DNA of 64,000 nucleotides from Acetobacter ascendens (GCF_001766235.1 NZ_CP015164.1:1597501-1661500), one strand, 5' to 3'; shown: positions 33,209 through 44,081, counted from the first letter of the stretch. The notes: a model not told the origin generated them from the letters alone. Numbers and translations are program-made.

Positions 33209-34261
33209 ATGAGTTGTGCTTCCAAGCGGCATGTACGTTCTGAAAGCGCATTTCGTTTTCGGGCTGTTTCTGCTTTACTGCCACCTTCTCCCCCAGCCTT
33301 GCCTGCTGTGCGTATTGAATACCCACCACCAGATATAAGCCCATGGATTGCCGGAAATTGCGGCATTCAAGGCGTGCATCATTTTGAAAGTCGCCGCCCC
33401 GGCCCCCATGTGGCTGTTACAGCCCTTATGCATGGCAACGAATACGCCGGGGCCTATGCTCTGCAACAGCTTCTTATGCAGCCATTACGCCCATTACATG
33501 GAAGGTTAAGCCTGATTTTTCTCAATCTGGCCGCTTATAAAAACTTTAACCCCGCACGCCCCACATTATCCCGCTTTGTAGAAGAAGACATGAACCGGTT
33601 GTGGCAGCCGGAATTAATTGCTTCGGCACACACATCCGTTGAAATGCAACGCGTACGCGAAGTGCTACCAGTGCTGGAAACAGTAGATATTCTTTTGGAT
33701 ATCCACACCATGCTTTGGCCCGCGCAACCTCTTTTCCTGTGCAGTATGGCGGAAAACAGCCGAGATCTGGCCTATTGTGTATCTGGCGCACAAACTAACC
33801 CTCCTGCTGTTGTTCAGGATAGCGGGCACGAGGATGGATTAAGGCTTATTGATTATACGCGCTTTAATACACCACATTCATATATGCGCGCCTGCTTGCT
33901 GGAAGCTGGGCAACACTGGCAAAAAAATGCCGCACAGCAAGCCTTGCTCAGCACACGCCTATTTCTGGCACAAACCGGCACCCTACCTTCCGCTCCAACA
34001 TCTACTGCACCTTCAGAACCTGTAAGGCAAGCTGTTGTGACAGACTGCGTGCAAGCGCTGACATCTCGTTTTGTTTTTGTGCAGCCGTTTACAAGTGGCA
34101 GTATTATCCGCAAGGCGGGCACTGTTATTGCTTTTGATGGGCAAGATGAAATTCGCACACCCTACAATAACTGTATCTTGGTGATGCCCAATTTGCGCCC
34201 CCGCCGGGGCCATACAGCCGTAAGGCTTGCAAAGCGCCTTAACAACAAAACAGGCACGTAA
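33209..34261 (+). CDS. Succinylglutamate desuccinylase/aspartoacylase family peptidase
   Basis: A 350-residue zinc-dependent M14-family enzyme of the AstE/AspA type, which cleaves N-acyl amino acids. The zinc ligands fit: His75 and Glu78 (MHGNEYAG) and His166 (LLDIHTML). The substrate-binding pattern NPARPTLSRFVEEDMNR is present, as is the C-terminal barrel region (FVQPFTSGSIIRKAG, GTVIAFDGQDEI). The substrate is uncertain. The start at 33209 has GGAGAGAGGG just upstream; the frame is open 24 codons further. The 3' end contains part of the glyA terminator. Confidence 0.82.
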   Translation: MSCASKRHVRSESAFRFRAVSALLPPSPPALPAVRIEYPPPDISPWIAGNCGIQGVHHFESRRPGPHVAVTALMHGNEYAGAYALQQLLMQPLRPLHGRLSLIFLNLAAYKNFNPARPTLSRFVEEDMNRLWQPELIASAHTSVEMQRVREVLPVLETVDILLDIHTMLWPAQPLFLCSMAENSRDLAYCVSGAQTNPPAVVQDSGHEDGLRLIDYTRFNTPHSYMRACLLEAGQHWQKNAAQQALLSTRLFLAQTGTLPSAPTSTAPSEPVRQAVVTDCVQALTSRFVFVQPFTSGSIIRKAGTVIAFDGQDEIRTPYNNCILVMPNLRPRRGHTAVRLAKRLNNKTGT

Positions 34262-34282
34262 GCCTAAGCCTACATGCCTGTT
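34249..34282 (-). terminator. Intrinsic terminator of glyA
   Basis: A 12-bp stem on the minus strand (34271-34282 with 34249-34260, including one G-U pair) with a 10-base loop, followed by TTTTGTTG. It lies 25 bp after the glyA stop and includes the last codons and stop of the convergent desuccinylase-like gene. Confidence 0.7.
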
Positions 34283-34306
34283 CTGAGCGCCTAAAAGGCT
34301 TAAATA

Positions 34307-35599
34307 TTATGCGCGGCTATAGATAGGGAACTTAGCGCACAGAGCCTTAACGCGTTCATGCACAGCGTTTTCAACTTCGCTGTTACCCTCGCCACCAGAA
34401 GCGGCCAGAGCTGTCAGAACTTCGTCAATCATTTCACCAATCTGGCGGAATTCTTCTTCACGGAAACCGCGAGCCGTTGCTGCCGGGCTACCCAGACGCA
34501 CACCGGAAGTGATGGCAGGCTTTTCCGGATCAAACGGAATGGCATTTTTGTTGGCTGTAATACCAGCGCGTTCCAAAGCCTGTTCTGCTGCTTTGCCTGT
34601 CACCTTTTTGGGGCGCAGATCAACCAGAAGCAGGTGTGAATCCGTACCGCCTGTTACAATATCGAACCCGCGTTCCACCAGAACTTCGGCCAGAACGGCT
34701 GCGTTTTTCTGCACAGCTTTCTGGTATTCCTTAAATTCCGGACGGAGGGCTTCACCAAACGCCACAGCCTTACCGGCAATAACGTGCATCAGCGGGCCAC
34801 CCTGCAAACCAGGGAACACAGCGGAGTTGATCTTTTTGGCCAATGCTTCGTCATTGGTCAGGATCAGGCCACCACGTGGGCCACGCAGGGTTTTATGCGT
34901 GGTAGAGGTAACAATATGCGCGTGTTCCAGCGGGTTCGGATACAGGCCAGCAGCCACCAAACCAGCAAAATGCGCCATATCCACCATCAGGAAGGCACCA
35001 ACTTCATCCGCAATGCGGCGGAAGCGGGCAAAATCAATGATACGCGGATAAGCAGAGCCACCAGCCACAATGATGGAAGGTTTATGCTCGCGCGCCAGCC
35101 GTTCCATTTCCTCATAGTCCAGCATGCCGTCTTGCTGACGCACACCGTACTGCACGGAATTAAACCATTTGCCGGAATAATTAGGGGCTGCACCGTGGGT
35201 AAGGTGGCCACCAGCAGCAAGGCTCATGCCCAGCACCGTGTCACCGGGCTTGCCCATAGCCATAAAGGCGGCCTGGTTGGCGTTGGCGCCAGAATGCGGC
35301 TGCACGTTGGCAAATGCGGCACCAAACAAGGTTTTTACGCGGTCGATGGCAAGGTTTTCAACCTTATCCACTTCCACACAGCCACCGTAATAGCGGCGGC
35401 CGGGATAACCTTCGGCGTATTTGTTGGTTAGCACGCTGCCCTGAGCCTGAAGCACGGCTTCAGACGCCATGTTCTCACTGGCTATCAGTTCAATGCCTTC
35501 CTGCTGACGCTTCAGCTCGCCTTCAATGGCGGCTGCAACATCCGGATCAGTCTGGGCTAGAGACGCATGGAAAAAGCGATCCAGATCCGTGTGGCTCAT
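34307..35599 (-). CDS. glyA: Serine hydroxymethyltransferase
   Basis: GlyA interconverts serine and glycine and feeds one-carbon units into tetrahydrofolate. The 430-residue PLP enzyme has the family N-terminus ([21 protein letters not shown]), [15 protein letters not shown], and the PLP-lysine motif [14 protein letters not shown]. It is divergent from an APC permease gene. Confidence 0.97.
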   Translation of the reverse strand: MSHTDLDRFFHASLAQTDPDVAAAIEGELKRQQEGIELIASENMASEAVLQAQGSVLTNKYAEGYPGRRYYGGCVEVDKVENLAIDRVKTLFGAAFANVQPHSGANANQAAFMAMGKPGDTVLGMSLAAGGHLTHGAAPNYSGKWFNSVQYGVRQQDGMLDYEEMERLAREHKPSIIVAGGSAYPRIIDFARFRRIADEVGAFLMVDMAHFAGLVAAGLYPNPLEHAHIVTSTTHKTLRGPRGGLILTNDEALAKKINSAVFPGLQGGPLMHVIAGKAVAFGEALRPEFKEYQKAVQKNAAVLAEVLVERGFDIVTGGTDSHLLLVDLRPKKVTGKAAEQALERAGITANKNAIPFDPEKPAITSGVRLGSPAATARGFREEEFRQIGEMIDEVLTALAASGGEGNSEVENAVHERVKALCAKFPIYSRA

Positions 35600-35778
35600 T
35601 CAGGTGTTCCCTCAAAATCAGACAATATGTTCACCAGCATATTTGCCGGGCGGCAGGCGGTGTCGTTTGTTACGTTAGAAACACATCTTGCCAGGATGTG
35701 CTGCTGGCCTGTTTATAGAAAAAAGACCGTTGGAGGCTTCTTACCGCTTTCCGTGCGGCCCGGACAGGAGAAAAATAT

Positions 35779-37260
35779 ATGGAGCAGAAGTCTGCCCCCT
35801 CTATGACATCGGCATTTACGCGATGTTTGCCGCTGGACAAGCTACAGGCAGCGCCTGGGCTAAAGCGAGTTCTAGGGCCGGGAAGCCTTGTAGCGTTGGG
35901 TGTTGGTGCCACAATTGGGGCGGGTCTGTTTTCTCTTACCGGCATTGCAGCTTCTGAAAATGCCGGTCCTGCTGTAGTTCTTTCCTTTTTTATTGCAGCC
36001 ATTGCCTGTGGCTTTGCCGGGCTCTGCTACAGTGAGCTGGCCAGCATGATCCCCATTGCGGGCAGCGCCTATACTTATGCGTATGTCACGCTAGGGGAAA
36101 TGATGGCATGGATTATTGGCTGGGATCTGGTGTTAGAATACGCCGTGGGTGCGGCCACTGTTGCGGTCAGTTGGTCTCGGTATGTGGTGTCGTTATTGGA
36201 TTCGTGGGGAATAGTACTGCCCCCGCGGCTTACTGCTTCTCCCTTTGAAACTGTGCAGATGCCAGATGGCAGCATGGTATCTGGGCTGATGAACCTGCCC
36301 GCAGTTTTTATTACCTGTCTGGTTTCATGGATTCTTATTCGCGGAATTTCGCAATCCGCTATGGTGAACGCCGTTGTAGTGGTTATCAAACTGCTGGTAA
36401 TTACCGCATTTATTGGCTTTGGCATTCACTACATTAACCCAGCCAATTACCACCCCTTTATCCCACAAAATACGGGCACCTTCGGGCAGTATGGCTGGTC
36501 TGGCATTATGCGCGCAGCGGGCACCATCTTTTTTGCCTATGTGGGGTTTGATGCCGTTTCCACCACAGCGCAGGAAACCAAAAACCCGGCGCGTGATATG
36601 CCTATTGGCATTTTGGGCAGCCTGCTGATTTGTGCTCTGGCTTATGTTTGCTTCTCTTTTGTCATGACCGGTCTGGTTAATTACAAAGACATGCTGGGGG
36701 ATGCCGCCCCAGTGGCCACAGCCATTAACCGCACGCCCTATACATGGCTGCAATTGGCCATTAAAATTGGCATTATCTGTGGGTTTACGTCGGTTCTTAT
36801 GGGCATGCTTTTGGGCCAGAGCCGCGTGTTTTTTGCCATGTCCCGCGATGGCCTGCTGCCTCCAATGTTCAGCGCCACACATCCAAAATATCAGACACCT
36901 TGGATGTCCAACGTCTTTTTTATGGTCATTATCTGTGTGCTCAGCGCGTTTTTGCCCATTTCTGAGCTGGGACACATGACATCCATCGGCACGCTTCTAG
37001 CCTTTATTCTGGTATGCATTGGCGTGATAATCCTGCGCCGGAAGGCTCCTGATCATCCACGCGCTTTTCGGGTTCCCGGCGGAGACATTATTCCCATTCT
37101 GGGTGTTCTCTCTTGCGGTACGGTCATGGTCTCACTTGATGGGCTGACATGGATCCGGCTGATTGTGTGGCTGGCTATAGGAATGGTGATTTACCTCACC
37201 TATGGCCGTTACCACAGCGCATTAGCGCGACCCAGCATTCCGCCAGACAGGGTTGCATAA
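35779..37260 (+). CDS. APC-superfamily amino acid permease
   Basis: A 493-residue permease of the cationic amino acid transporter (CAT/YfnA) type. It has about 12 hydrophobic segments, starting with LGPGSLVALGVGATIGAGLFSLTG, whose glycine-rich unwound helix 1 binds the amino acid. Later comes FFAYVGFDAVSTTAQETKNP, a family hallmark. Other motifs are LCYSELASMIPIAGSAYTY and GQSRVFFAMSRDGLLP. The substrate is not predictable in detail. GGAGAAAAATAT precedes the ATG. Confidence 0.9.
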   Translation: MEQKSAPSMTSAFTRCLPLDKLQAAPGLKRVLGPGSLVALGVGATIGAGLFSLTGIAASENAGPAVVLSFFIAAIACGFAGLCYSELASMIPIAGSAYTYAYVTLGEMMAWIIGWDLVLEYAVGAATVAVSWSRYVVSLLDSWGIVLPPRLTASPFETVQMPDGSMVSGLMNLPAVFITCLVSWILIRGISQSAMVNAVVVVIKLLVITAFIGFGIHYINPANYHPFIPQNTGTFGQYGWSGIMRAAGTIFFAYVGFDAVSTTAQETKNPARDMPIGILGSLLICALAYVCFSFVMTGLVNYKDMLGDAAPVATAINRTPYTWLQLAIKIGIICGFTSVLMGMLLGQSRVFFAMSRDGLLPPMFSATHPKYQTPWMSNVFFMVIICVLSAFLPISELGHMTSIGTLLAFILVCIGVIILRRKAPDHPRAFRVPGGDIIPILGVLSCGTVMVSLDGLTWIRLIVWLAIGMVIYLTYGRYHSALARPSIPPDRVA

Positions 37261-37332
37261 AGCGCACAGGCGCGCATACTTCCGGGCAGCATTCACCCGT
37301 CTGTCCCGCCCGCCGTGGTTGGGGTTCTTTAA

Positions 37333-38382
<1,050 letters not shown>

Positions 38383-38404
38383 GTTTCCGGTCAATATCAC
38401 GGCA

Positions 38405-38435
38405 TATGGGCCAGAGTTTTCTGGCCCATAATTTT
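38405..38435 (+). terminator. Intrinsic terminator after hemB
   Basis: An 11-bp perfect stem (TATGGGCCAGA at 38405-38415 with TCTGGCCCATA at 38420-38430), 4-base loop, then AATTTTG. It is 22 bp after the hemB stop. Confidence 0.8.
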
Positions 38436-38456
38436 GTTGCGGGATAATTTCTCCCC

Positions 38457-38935
38457 ATGACGTCATCGCAAGACAGGCCGCATTTTTTCTACACCGCTCC
38501 GCCCGGTGCCTGTCCGTATCTGCCCCATCGTATTGAACGTAAAATACTGGTGGATTTGGCAACTCCGGATGCCAATTTCCTACACAGCCGCCTTTCCCAT
38601 GCGGGTTTCAGGCGCAGCCATACCTTAGCTTATGCGCCTATTTGCGATGGGTGCTCTGCCTGTATTCCCATTCGCCTGCCTGTCAGCCGCCTAACACCTA
38701 ATCGCACACAAAAACGCGCCATCCGGCGTAATGCTGATCTTATTCGCAGCCTCCTGCCCCCCACCGCGACAGACGAACAATACACGCTCTTCCGCAGGTA
38801 TCTGGATAGCCGACACTCAGACGGTGAAATGGCGGGCATGTCTGTGCATGATTACCGGATTATGGTGGAAGAAACGCCGGTAGATACGCGGCTTGTCGAA
38901 TTTCGTGCACCAGACACCACCTTAATGGCAGCTAG
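38457..38935 (+). pseudogene. bpt: bpt (aspartate/glutamate leucyltransferase), 5' part, broken by IS
   Basis: Bpt transfers Leu to proteins with N-terminal Asp or Glu and marks them for ClpS/ClpAP degradation (N-degron pathway). The first part encodes PHFFYTAPPGACPYLPHR, the Cys-rich FAPICDGCSACIPIRLP-like region (YAPICDGCSAC), RRNADL and RYLDSRHSDGEMAGM, as in the Bpt family. After LMAA the frame runs into IS DNA and stops at 38943-38945. Joining it to the 3' part with one CTAG copy restores one open frame (LMAA-SLIDVLEDG). The gene is inactive in this strain unless the IS is lost precisely. Confidence 0.9.
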
Positions 38936-39776
38936 GGCCTGTTAGCACTTGATCCAGTCTGCGGCGGCAGCGATGTGGATGACCGCGAGGAACGAGGTTG
39001 CTGTTTTTTCGTATCTGGTTGCGACAGCGCGCCATTCCTTGAGACGAGCCCAGAGGTTCTCCACAAGATGTCGGCATCGATAGGCCCATTTGGGACAGGC
39101 GACCGGCGCATCGCGTCGTTTCGCGGGAATGGCCGGTCGGGCTCCCATGTCCCATATCCGTTCACGAAAGGCGTCTGACGCGTAGCCTTTGTCCGCCACG
39201 ACCCACAGGGGAACAGAGGGGAGATCGTCGAGCATGGCTGGCGCCAGTGGCAGTTCATGGGCCTGTCCGGGTGCCAGAGCGAAACCAATGGCTTTTCCGT
39301 GTCCGTCCGCGATCACGCACACTTTTGTGCCATAGCCGCCGCGAGAGCGGCCAAGTGCTTCACGATGGTCTCGCTCTTCGAAAGAGGCCCCTTTTTTTGG
39401 GCTCCCGCCGCCTTGTGGTGAGCCCTGATGTTCGTGCCATCCAGAAAAGTCATGCCCAGCGCCACTCCGTGGTGGTCCTGAACCAGTTCGAGCAGGCGTT
39501 CCCACACCCCCAGTTTCGCCCAGCGGATGAAAAGCTGCGCCGCCCGCCACCACGGACCCAGCTCAGCGGGGATACTTCGCCATTTCGCACCATTCTCATG
39601 ACGCCAGAAGATCGCTGCTATCGTACGCCGCAGATCATGGGGCGGTGTCTTGCCCCTTGGCCGAACCGCCTCAATCAGCGGTTCCCAGATCGCCCATGTC
39701 TCATCAGTGAAAGTGCCTGTTCCGTCTCCTTCTTCAATCCATACAATATAGGAAGTATTTTAAGATCTAACAGGCC
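38936..39776 (-). mobile_element. IS5-family insertion sequence in bpt
   Basis: An 841-bp element. The outer 10 bp (GGCCTGTTAG) are exact inverted repeats at 38936-38945 and 39767-39776, and similarity continues a few bases inward. It is flanked by a 4-bp direct duplication CTAG (38932-38935 and 39777-39780), the IS5-type YTAR target. The transposase is on the minus strand. Base composition looks more GC-rich than the neighbours. It splits bpt. Confidence 0.9.
38942..39747 (-). CDS. IS5-family transposase, likely made by -1 frameshift
   Basis: A DDE transposase in two frames. The first frame (about 39747-39313) reads GTGTFTDETWAIWEPLIEAV, then the FLDGTNIRAHHKAAGAQKKG region with the first Asp. 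The second (to 38942) reads GRSRGGYGTKVCVIAD, PLWVVADKGYASDAF (second Asp) and LVENLWARLKEWRA (Glu). They join at A AAA AAG at about 39396-39391, a canonical -1 slippery heptamer. No ATG opens the first frame near the IS end; an ATT or GTA at 39747-39742 would be needed, or the start is elsewhere. Slippage is inferred. Confidence 0.8.
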
Positions 39777-40075
39777 CTAGCCTGATTGATGTTCTGGAAG
39801 ATGGAATTTCTGCTGTTTACAGTTTTTATGAGCCTGACTGCCCCCAACGTTCGCTCGGCAGTTTTGCCATTCTTTCCTTGGCAGAATTAGCCATGCAAAT
39901 GGAGTTACCATACCTGTATCTGGGATATTGGGTGCCGGGCAGCCCTAAAATGGCTTATAAAGAACGCTTCCAGCCCGCAGAAATTTTGCGCAATGGCACA
40001 TGGCTGACGTTAGACGTAAGCCATCCCCTCCAAACAGAAAGGGCCCATCCGTTTCCGGAAGACCCTCTGTTCTAA
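39777..40075 (+). pseudogene. bpt: bpt, 3' part, cut off by IS
   Basis: The distal part of the aspartate/glutamate leucyltransferase gene. From the CTAG copy it reads SLIDVLEDGISAVYSFYEPD, then RSLGSFAILSLAELAMQMEL, YLYLGYWVPGSPKMAYKERF and a normal stop 10 bp before the convergent parC stop. It encodes the conserved acyl-transfer half of Bpt without its own promoter or start, so it should be silent. Confidence 0.9.
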
Positions 40076-40085
40076 ACACCAGCAC

Positions 40086-42290
40086 TTAGCCTTTTTTAGC
40101 AGCCCAAGGTGGCGCAACCTTGCCAACGGCTGCACGACGGCTGACCCAATCTTGCAGATCAGCAAACTGGCGTATGCGTGCAGTACCCGGCCAGTGCAGC
40201 CCATCTGCTGCGGTAAACACTACGGCTTGGCGCAAACCACCATCCGAGTATTTTTGCAGGGCCACACCAAGACCCCGCGCCATAACAGGCAACTGTTCCA
40301 GTGGGAAAATCAGGAATCGCCGATTATCCCCTACAACAGCAACGTGGTCCCCTTCTGCAGGCACACATACGCGGGCAAACTCGCCTTCCTTCAGGTTCAG
40401 TACCTGTCGGCCAGAGCGTTTTTCCGCAACCAAGGCGTCTTCTTCCACCAGCATACCGCGCCCAGCGCTTGAAGCCACCAAACGACGTTTTCCATCTTCT
40501 ATTGGGAAAACAGCCAGAAGGTCTTCATCGTTGGAAAGATCAATCAACAGACGAATAGGTTGCCCATCTCCACGGCCTCGCGGCAGATCTGTTCCTTTTA
40601 CGGTATAGGCCCGTCCATCCGTTGCAAAGAAGCATAGCCTATCTGTTGTCTGGCAAGGAATAGCCAGCTTAAGGGCATCTCCTTCCTTGAATTTCTGGTT
40701 TTCCAGATCAACATTGTGGCCCTTAACCGCACGCACCCATCCTTTTTGAGAAAGGATCATGGTCAGTGGTTCGCGCTCCACTTCTTCCACCACAGAAATA
40801 TCGACTAGCTTGGGTGCAGAAAGAATGGTGCTTCTACGCTCGCCCAAGCGGCCTTTCCCGAAGGCCTTGATCATACCAGTGAGTTCGCGCTCGATCGTTT
40901 TCCAGCGCTGTTTTTCGCTATCAAGCAACGCCATCAATGCTGCTTTCTCGGCGGAAAGTGCATCATGTTCCTTGCGGATTTCCATTTCCTCAAGCCGACG
41001 CAAACTCCGCAGCCGCATGTTGAGCACGGATTCTGCCTGCAAATCTGTCAGCTTGAACGTGGCTATAAGGCTGGCCTTGGCATCATCATCTTCACGAATA
41101 ATGCGGATAACCTCATCCAGATTAAGGTAAACAGCCAGAAAACCCGAAAGAATTTCCAGCCGCCGTTCCACCGCTGTCAGCCTATGGCGGCTGCGGCGTT
41201 CCAGCACCTCATGCCGATGGTTCAACCATGCCTGAATAACCTGTTTAAGCCCCATGACACCGGGGGAGCGATCCGCCCCCAGCACATTCATGTTCAGGCC
41301 AAAGCGACTTTCCAGCGGTGTGGCACGGAACAGCGTTTCCATCAGCACTTCTGGTTCTATGCCACGTGTTTTGGGCTCCAGAACCAAGCGGATTTCATCC
41401 GTACTTTCATCGCGGATATCCCCCAGCAGAGGCAGTTTTTTCTGATTCAGCAAATCAGCAATCTGCTCAATCAGGCGGGATTTTTGCACCTGATACGGGA
41501 TTTGCGTGACAACAATATGCCACGTGCCAAAACGGCCCTGTTCGACCTCCCACCGCGCACGCATCCTAAAGCTACCGCGCCCGGTTTCGTAGGCCTGCAA
41601 AATGGCATCCGAATCTTCAACAATCAGACCACCAGTGGGAAAATCCGGCCCCGGCATAAGCTCTAGCAGTTCCTGCGTGGTGGCAGAGGGTTTACGTACC
41701 AACAGGGCAGCAGCGGCACATACCTCTGCGGCATTATGGGGCGGAATGCTGGTTGCCATACCCACAGCAATACCCGCCGCACCATTGGCAAGAAGATTGG
41801 GGAAAGCCGATGGCAGAACAACAGGTTCCTGCTCCTCACCATCATAGGTCGGGCGGAAATCTACGGCATCATCTTCAATGCCATCCAACAAGGCTACAGC
41901 AACTTCTGTCAGACGAGCTTCCGTGTACCGCATGGCGGCTGGGTTATCACCATCAACGGAACCAAAGTTCCCCTGCCCTTCTACCAGCGGATAACGCGCG
42001 GCAAAATCCTGCGCCAACCGCACCAGTGCCTCATAAACCGAAGCATCACCATGTGGGTGGAACTTACCAATAACATCACCCACCACACGGGCGCATTTTT
42101 TAAAGCCGGAAGCCGGATCTAACCGGAGTTGGTGCATGGCATAAACCAAGCGCCTATGCACCGGCTTAAGCCCGTCCCGCACATCCGGCAAAGAGCGAGA
42201 CATGATGGTGGAAAGCGCATAGGCCAGATAACGCTCACTCAGCGCCTCTGCCAGTTTTGTTTCCTCAATATGTCCTGCGGTTTCGCTCAT
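40086..42290 (-). CDS. parC: DNA topoisomerase IV subunit A
   Basis: ParC with ParE decatenates daughter chromosomes. The 734-residue protein has the N-terminal PDVRDGLKPVHRRLVYAM, the quinolone-determining region GKFHPHGDASVYEAL and the tyrosine in AAMRYTEARL (active-site Tyr). The C-terminal half has beta-pinwheel blades. The residue matching E. coli ParC Ser80 is Ala here; the Glu84 position keeps Glu. It is the last gene of the rpsB-tsf-recO-parC run. Confidence 0.95.
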   Translation of the reverse strand: MSETAGHIEETKLAEALSERYLAYALSTIMSRSLPDVRDGLKPVHRRLVYAMHQLRLDPASGFKKCARVVGDVIGKFHPHGDASVYEALVRLAQDFAARYPLVEGQGNFGSVDGDNPAAMRYTEARLTEVAVALLDGIEDDAVDFRPTYDGEEQEPVVLPSAFPNLLANGAAGIAVGMATSIPPHNAAEVCAAAALLVRKPSATTQELLELMPGPDFPTGGLIVEDSDAILQAYETGRGSFRMRARWEVEQGRFGTWHIVVTQIPYQVQKSRLIEQIADLLNQKKLPLLGDIRDESTDEIRLVLEPKTRGIEPEVLMETLFRATPLESRFGLNMNVLGADRSPGVMGLKQVIQAWLNHRHEVLERRSRHRLTAVERRLEILSGFLAVYLNLDEVIRIIREDDDAKASLIATFKLTDLQAESVLNMRLRSLRRLEEMEIRKEHDALSAEKAALMALLDSEKQRWKTIERELTGMIKAFGKGRLGERRSTILSAPKLVDISVVEEVEREPLTMILSQKGWVRAVKGHNVDLENQKFKEGDALKLAIPCQTTDRLCFFATDGRAYTVKGTDLPRGRGDGQPIRLLIDLSNDEDLLAVFPIEDGKRRLVASSAGRGMLVEEDALVAEKRSGRQVLNLKEGEFARVCVPAEGDHVAVVGDNRRFLIFPLEQLPVMARGLGVALQKYSDGGLRQAVVFTAADGLHWPGTARIRQFADLQDWVSRRAAVGKVAPPWAAKKG

Positions 42291-42368
42291 CTGCCATCCC
42301 TGGAAAGCTGTGCATGATCCATTAGAAACAAGACATACAGCCCTCGTATCGGTTGTGCCAGTCTTGCG

Positions 42369-43160
42369 CTACTCGGTTATAGGTGTTTGGTCTGCCAGAA
42401 CACGCATTTCCAGCCGATCATACATCCGTTGGCGGGCTGCGGGTAACGGTAAATGGCGCTGGCCAAAAGCATCCCGTGCCAGAAAATGGCCTGTCAGGCG
42501 TAAACCTTCCAACCAATCTGCGGCATTACCGGTTTGTTCTGTATCTCGTAAAAAAGATGGAAGTGGCAAAAGCCGATCTTTCCACTCTCCCGCACCTTCT
42601 TCGCTAACTGCTCGACCTGTGCGTGGTGAAACATAATGCAAATTTTCTGCACTGCCAGTAACGGCACAAGCTGATAAATCCAGCCCAAAACCCAATGTTG
42701 CCAGCAATGCCATTTCCCACCGCACGACGTGAGGCATACCTTCACGCTCTGCAACAATAGGATCATACCCCAAAAAAGTGAGCAAGCGCACTGTTTCTGC
42801 AAAAAGGAATGGGCAAGGATCAGCTTCTGGCAGAGTCACATCTGCCAACACACAAACAGATTGCACCATACCTAACGCTAACGGAGCATCCAGCAACCGT
42901 GCGGCACAGGCGTAAAGGAGCTCGCCTGAAATTTGTAATGGTGCAGCGGCACTGCGTTTATGGAAGTTTGTTTTAACAACATTGCCTGGCTGCCAAAGGG
43001 CCCGGCCTGTTTTACTAGCCCCGCCATAGGCTATACCCCTTAGAGGGCCATAATCTTCTGTTAGAATATGCACGCGTGCGCTGGTTTCACCCTGCACACC
43101 TGCAAAAAGCACAAGGGCGGGAGCCTCCTGTTGATAGGAAGTCCCGCCCTTGTCCGTCAT
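42369..43160 (-). CDS. recO: DNA repair protein RecO
   Basis: RecO helps load RecA at gaps with RecF and RecR. The 263-residue protein has an N-terminal OB-fold region (VHILTEDYGPLRGIAYGGASK) and an alphaproteobacterial RecO-type central part (RWEMALLATLGFGLDLSACAVTG, YVSPRTGRAVS). It starts 15 bp after tsf on the same strand, so it is probably cotranscribed with ribosomal genes. Confidence 0.9.
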   Translation of the reverse strand: MTDKGGTSYQQEAPALVLFAGVQGETSARVHILTEDYGPLRGIAYGGASKTGRALWQPGNVVKTNFHKRSAAAPLQISGELLYACAARLLDAPLALGMVQSVCVLADVTLPEADPCPFLFAETVRLLTFLGYDPIVAEREGMPHVVRWEMALLATLGFGLDLSACAVTGSAENLHYVSPRTGRAVSEEGAGEWKDRLLPLPSFLRDTEQTGNAADWLEGLRLTGHFLARDAFGQRHLPLPAARQRMYDRLEMRVLADQTPITE

Positions 43161-43175
43161 TCGGAAAACCCGACC

Positions 43176-44081
43176 TTAGGCGCCAGCAACTTTGGCGACT
43201 TCAGCAGCAAAGTCATCTTCTTCCTTTTCGATGCCTTCACCCAGCTGGAAGCGGTCAAAGCCAACCAGCTTAACGCCAGCTTTCTTCAGCACATCTTTCA
43301 CGCGGTTTTCGCCATCATGCACCCATACCTGTTCCAGAAGCACAACTTCTTCGTAGAACTTACGGATACGACCTTCGACCATCTTTTCGATGATAGCTTC
43401 TGGCTTGCCGGAAGCACGGGACTGTTCAACCAGCACTGCGCGTTCACGTTCAACTTCTGCCGGGTCAAGGCTGGAAACATCCAGAGCAGAAGGACGTGTG
43501 GCGGCAACATGCATGCCAACCTGACGGCCAAGCTGTTCGATAGCTTCATCAGCTGTCGGAGCTTCAACAGCAGCCAAAACGCCAATCTTACCCAGACCGG
43601 GGCGCAAAGCACCGTGAACATAGGTAGCAACAACGCCAGAAGGCACAGTGAAGACACGAGCCCGACGCAGGGTCATGTTTTCACCAATGGTTGCAACCAG
43701 ATGTGTCAGTTCGTCAGCAACGGTGCGACCGGTTTCAAGCGTGGCAGCCTTAATGGCTTCCAGATCTTCACCAACCTTGAGCGCAACCTTGGCAACGGAT
43801 TCCACAAAGTTCTGGAAGGATTCGTTACGGGCTACAAAGTCGGTTTCAGCGTTCACTTCAACCATGGCAGCCACTTTATCTGCAGAGGCAACGCCTACCA
43901 GACCTTCAGCAGCAACACGGCCAGATTTTTTTGCCGCAGCAGCAAGACCCTTGGTGCGCAGCCAATCAATAGCGGCTTCGATATCACCGTTGGCTTCGTT
44001 CAGTGCTTTTTTGCAGTCCATCATGCCTGCGCCGGTTTTTTCGCGCAGATCCTTGACCAATGCAGCCGTAATTGCCGCCAT
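43176..44081 (-). CDS. tsf: Elongation factor Ts
   Basis: EF-Ts exchanges GDP for GTP on EF-Tu. The 301-residue protein opens with the UBA-type domain ([19 protein letters not shown]) and continues with [21 protein letters not shown] and the dimerisation region with [11 protein letters not shown]. It follows rpsB after about 135 bp, with a terminator or attenuator hairpin between. Confidence 0.97.
   Translation of the reverse strand: MAAITAALVKDLREKTGAGMMDCKKALNEANGDIEAAIDWLRTKGLAAAAKKSGRVAAEGLVGVASADKVAAMVEVNAETDFVARNESFQNFVESVAKVALKVGEDLEAIKAATLETGRTVADELTHLVATIGENMTLRRARVFTVPSGVVATYVHGALRPGLGKIGVLAAVEAPTADEAIEQLGRQVGMHVAATRPSALDVSSLDPAEVERERAVLVEQSRASGKPEAIIEKMVEGRIRKFYEEVVLLEQVWVHDGENRVKDVLKKAGVKLVGFDRFQLGEGIEKEEDDFAAEVAKVAGA

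Noticed and set aside
35600-35778. Possible riboswitch between glyA and the APC permease
   Set aside because: The region was read for glycine- and SAM-type cores on both strands, and no known consensus could be matched by eye.
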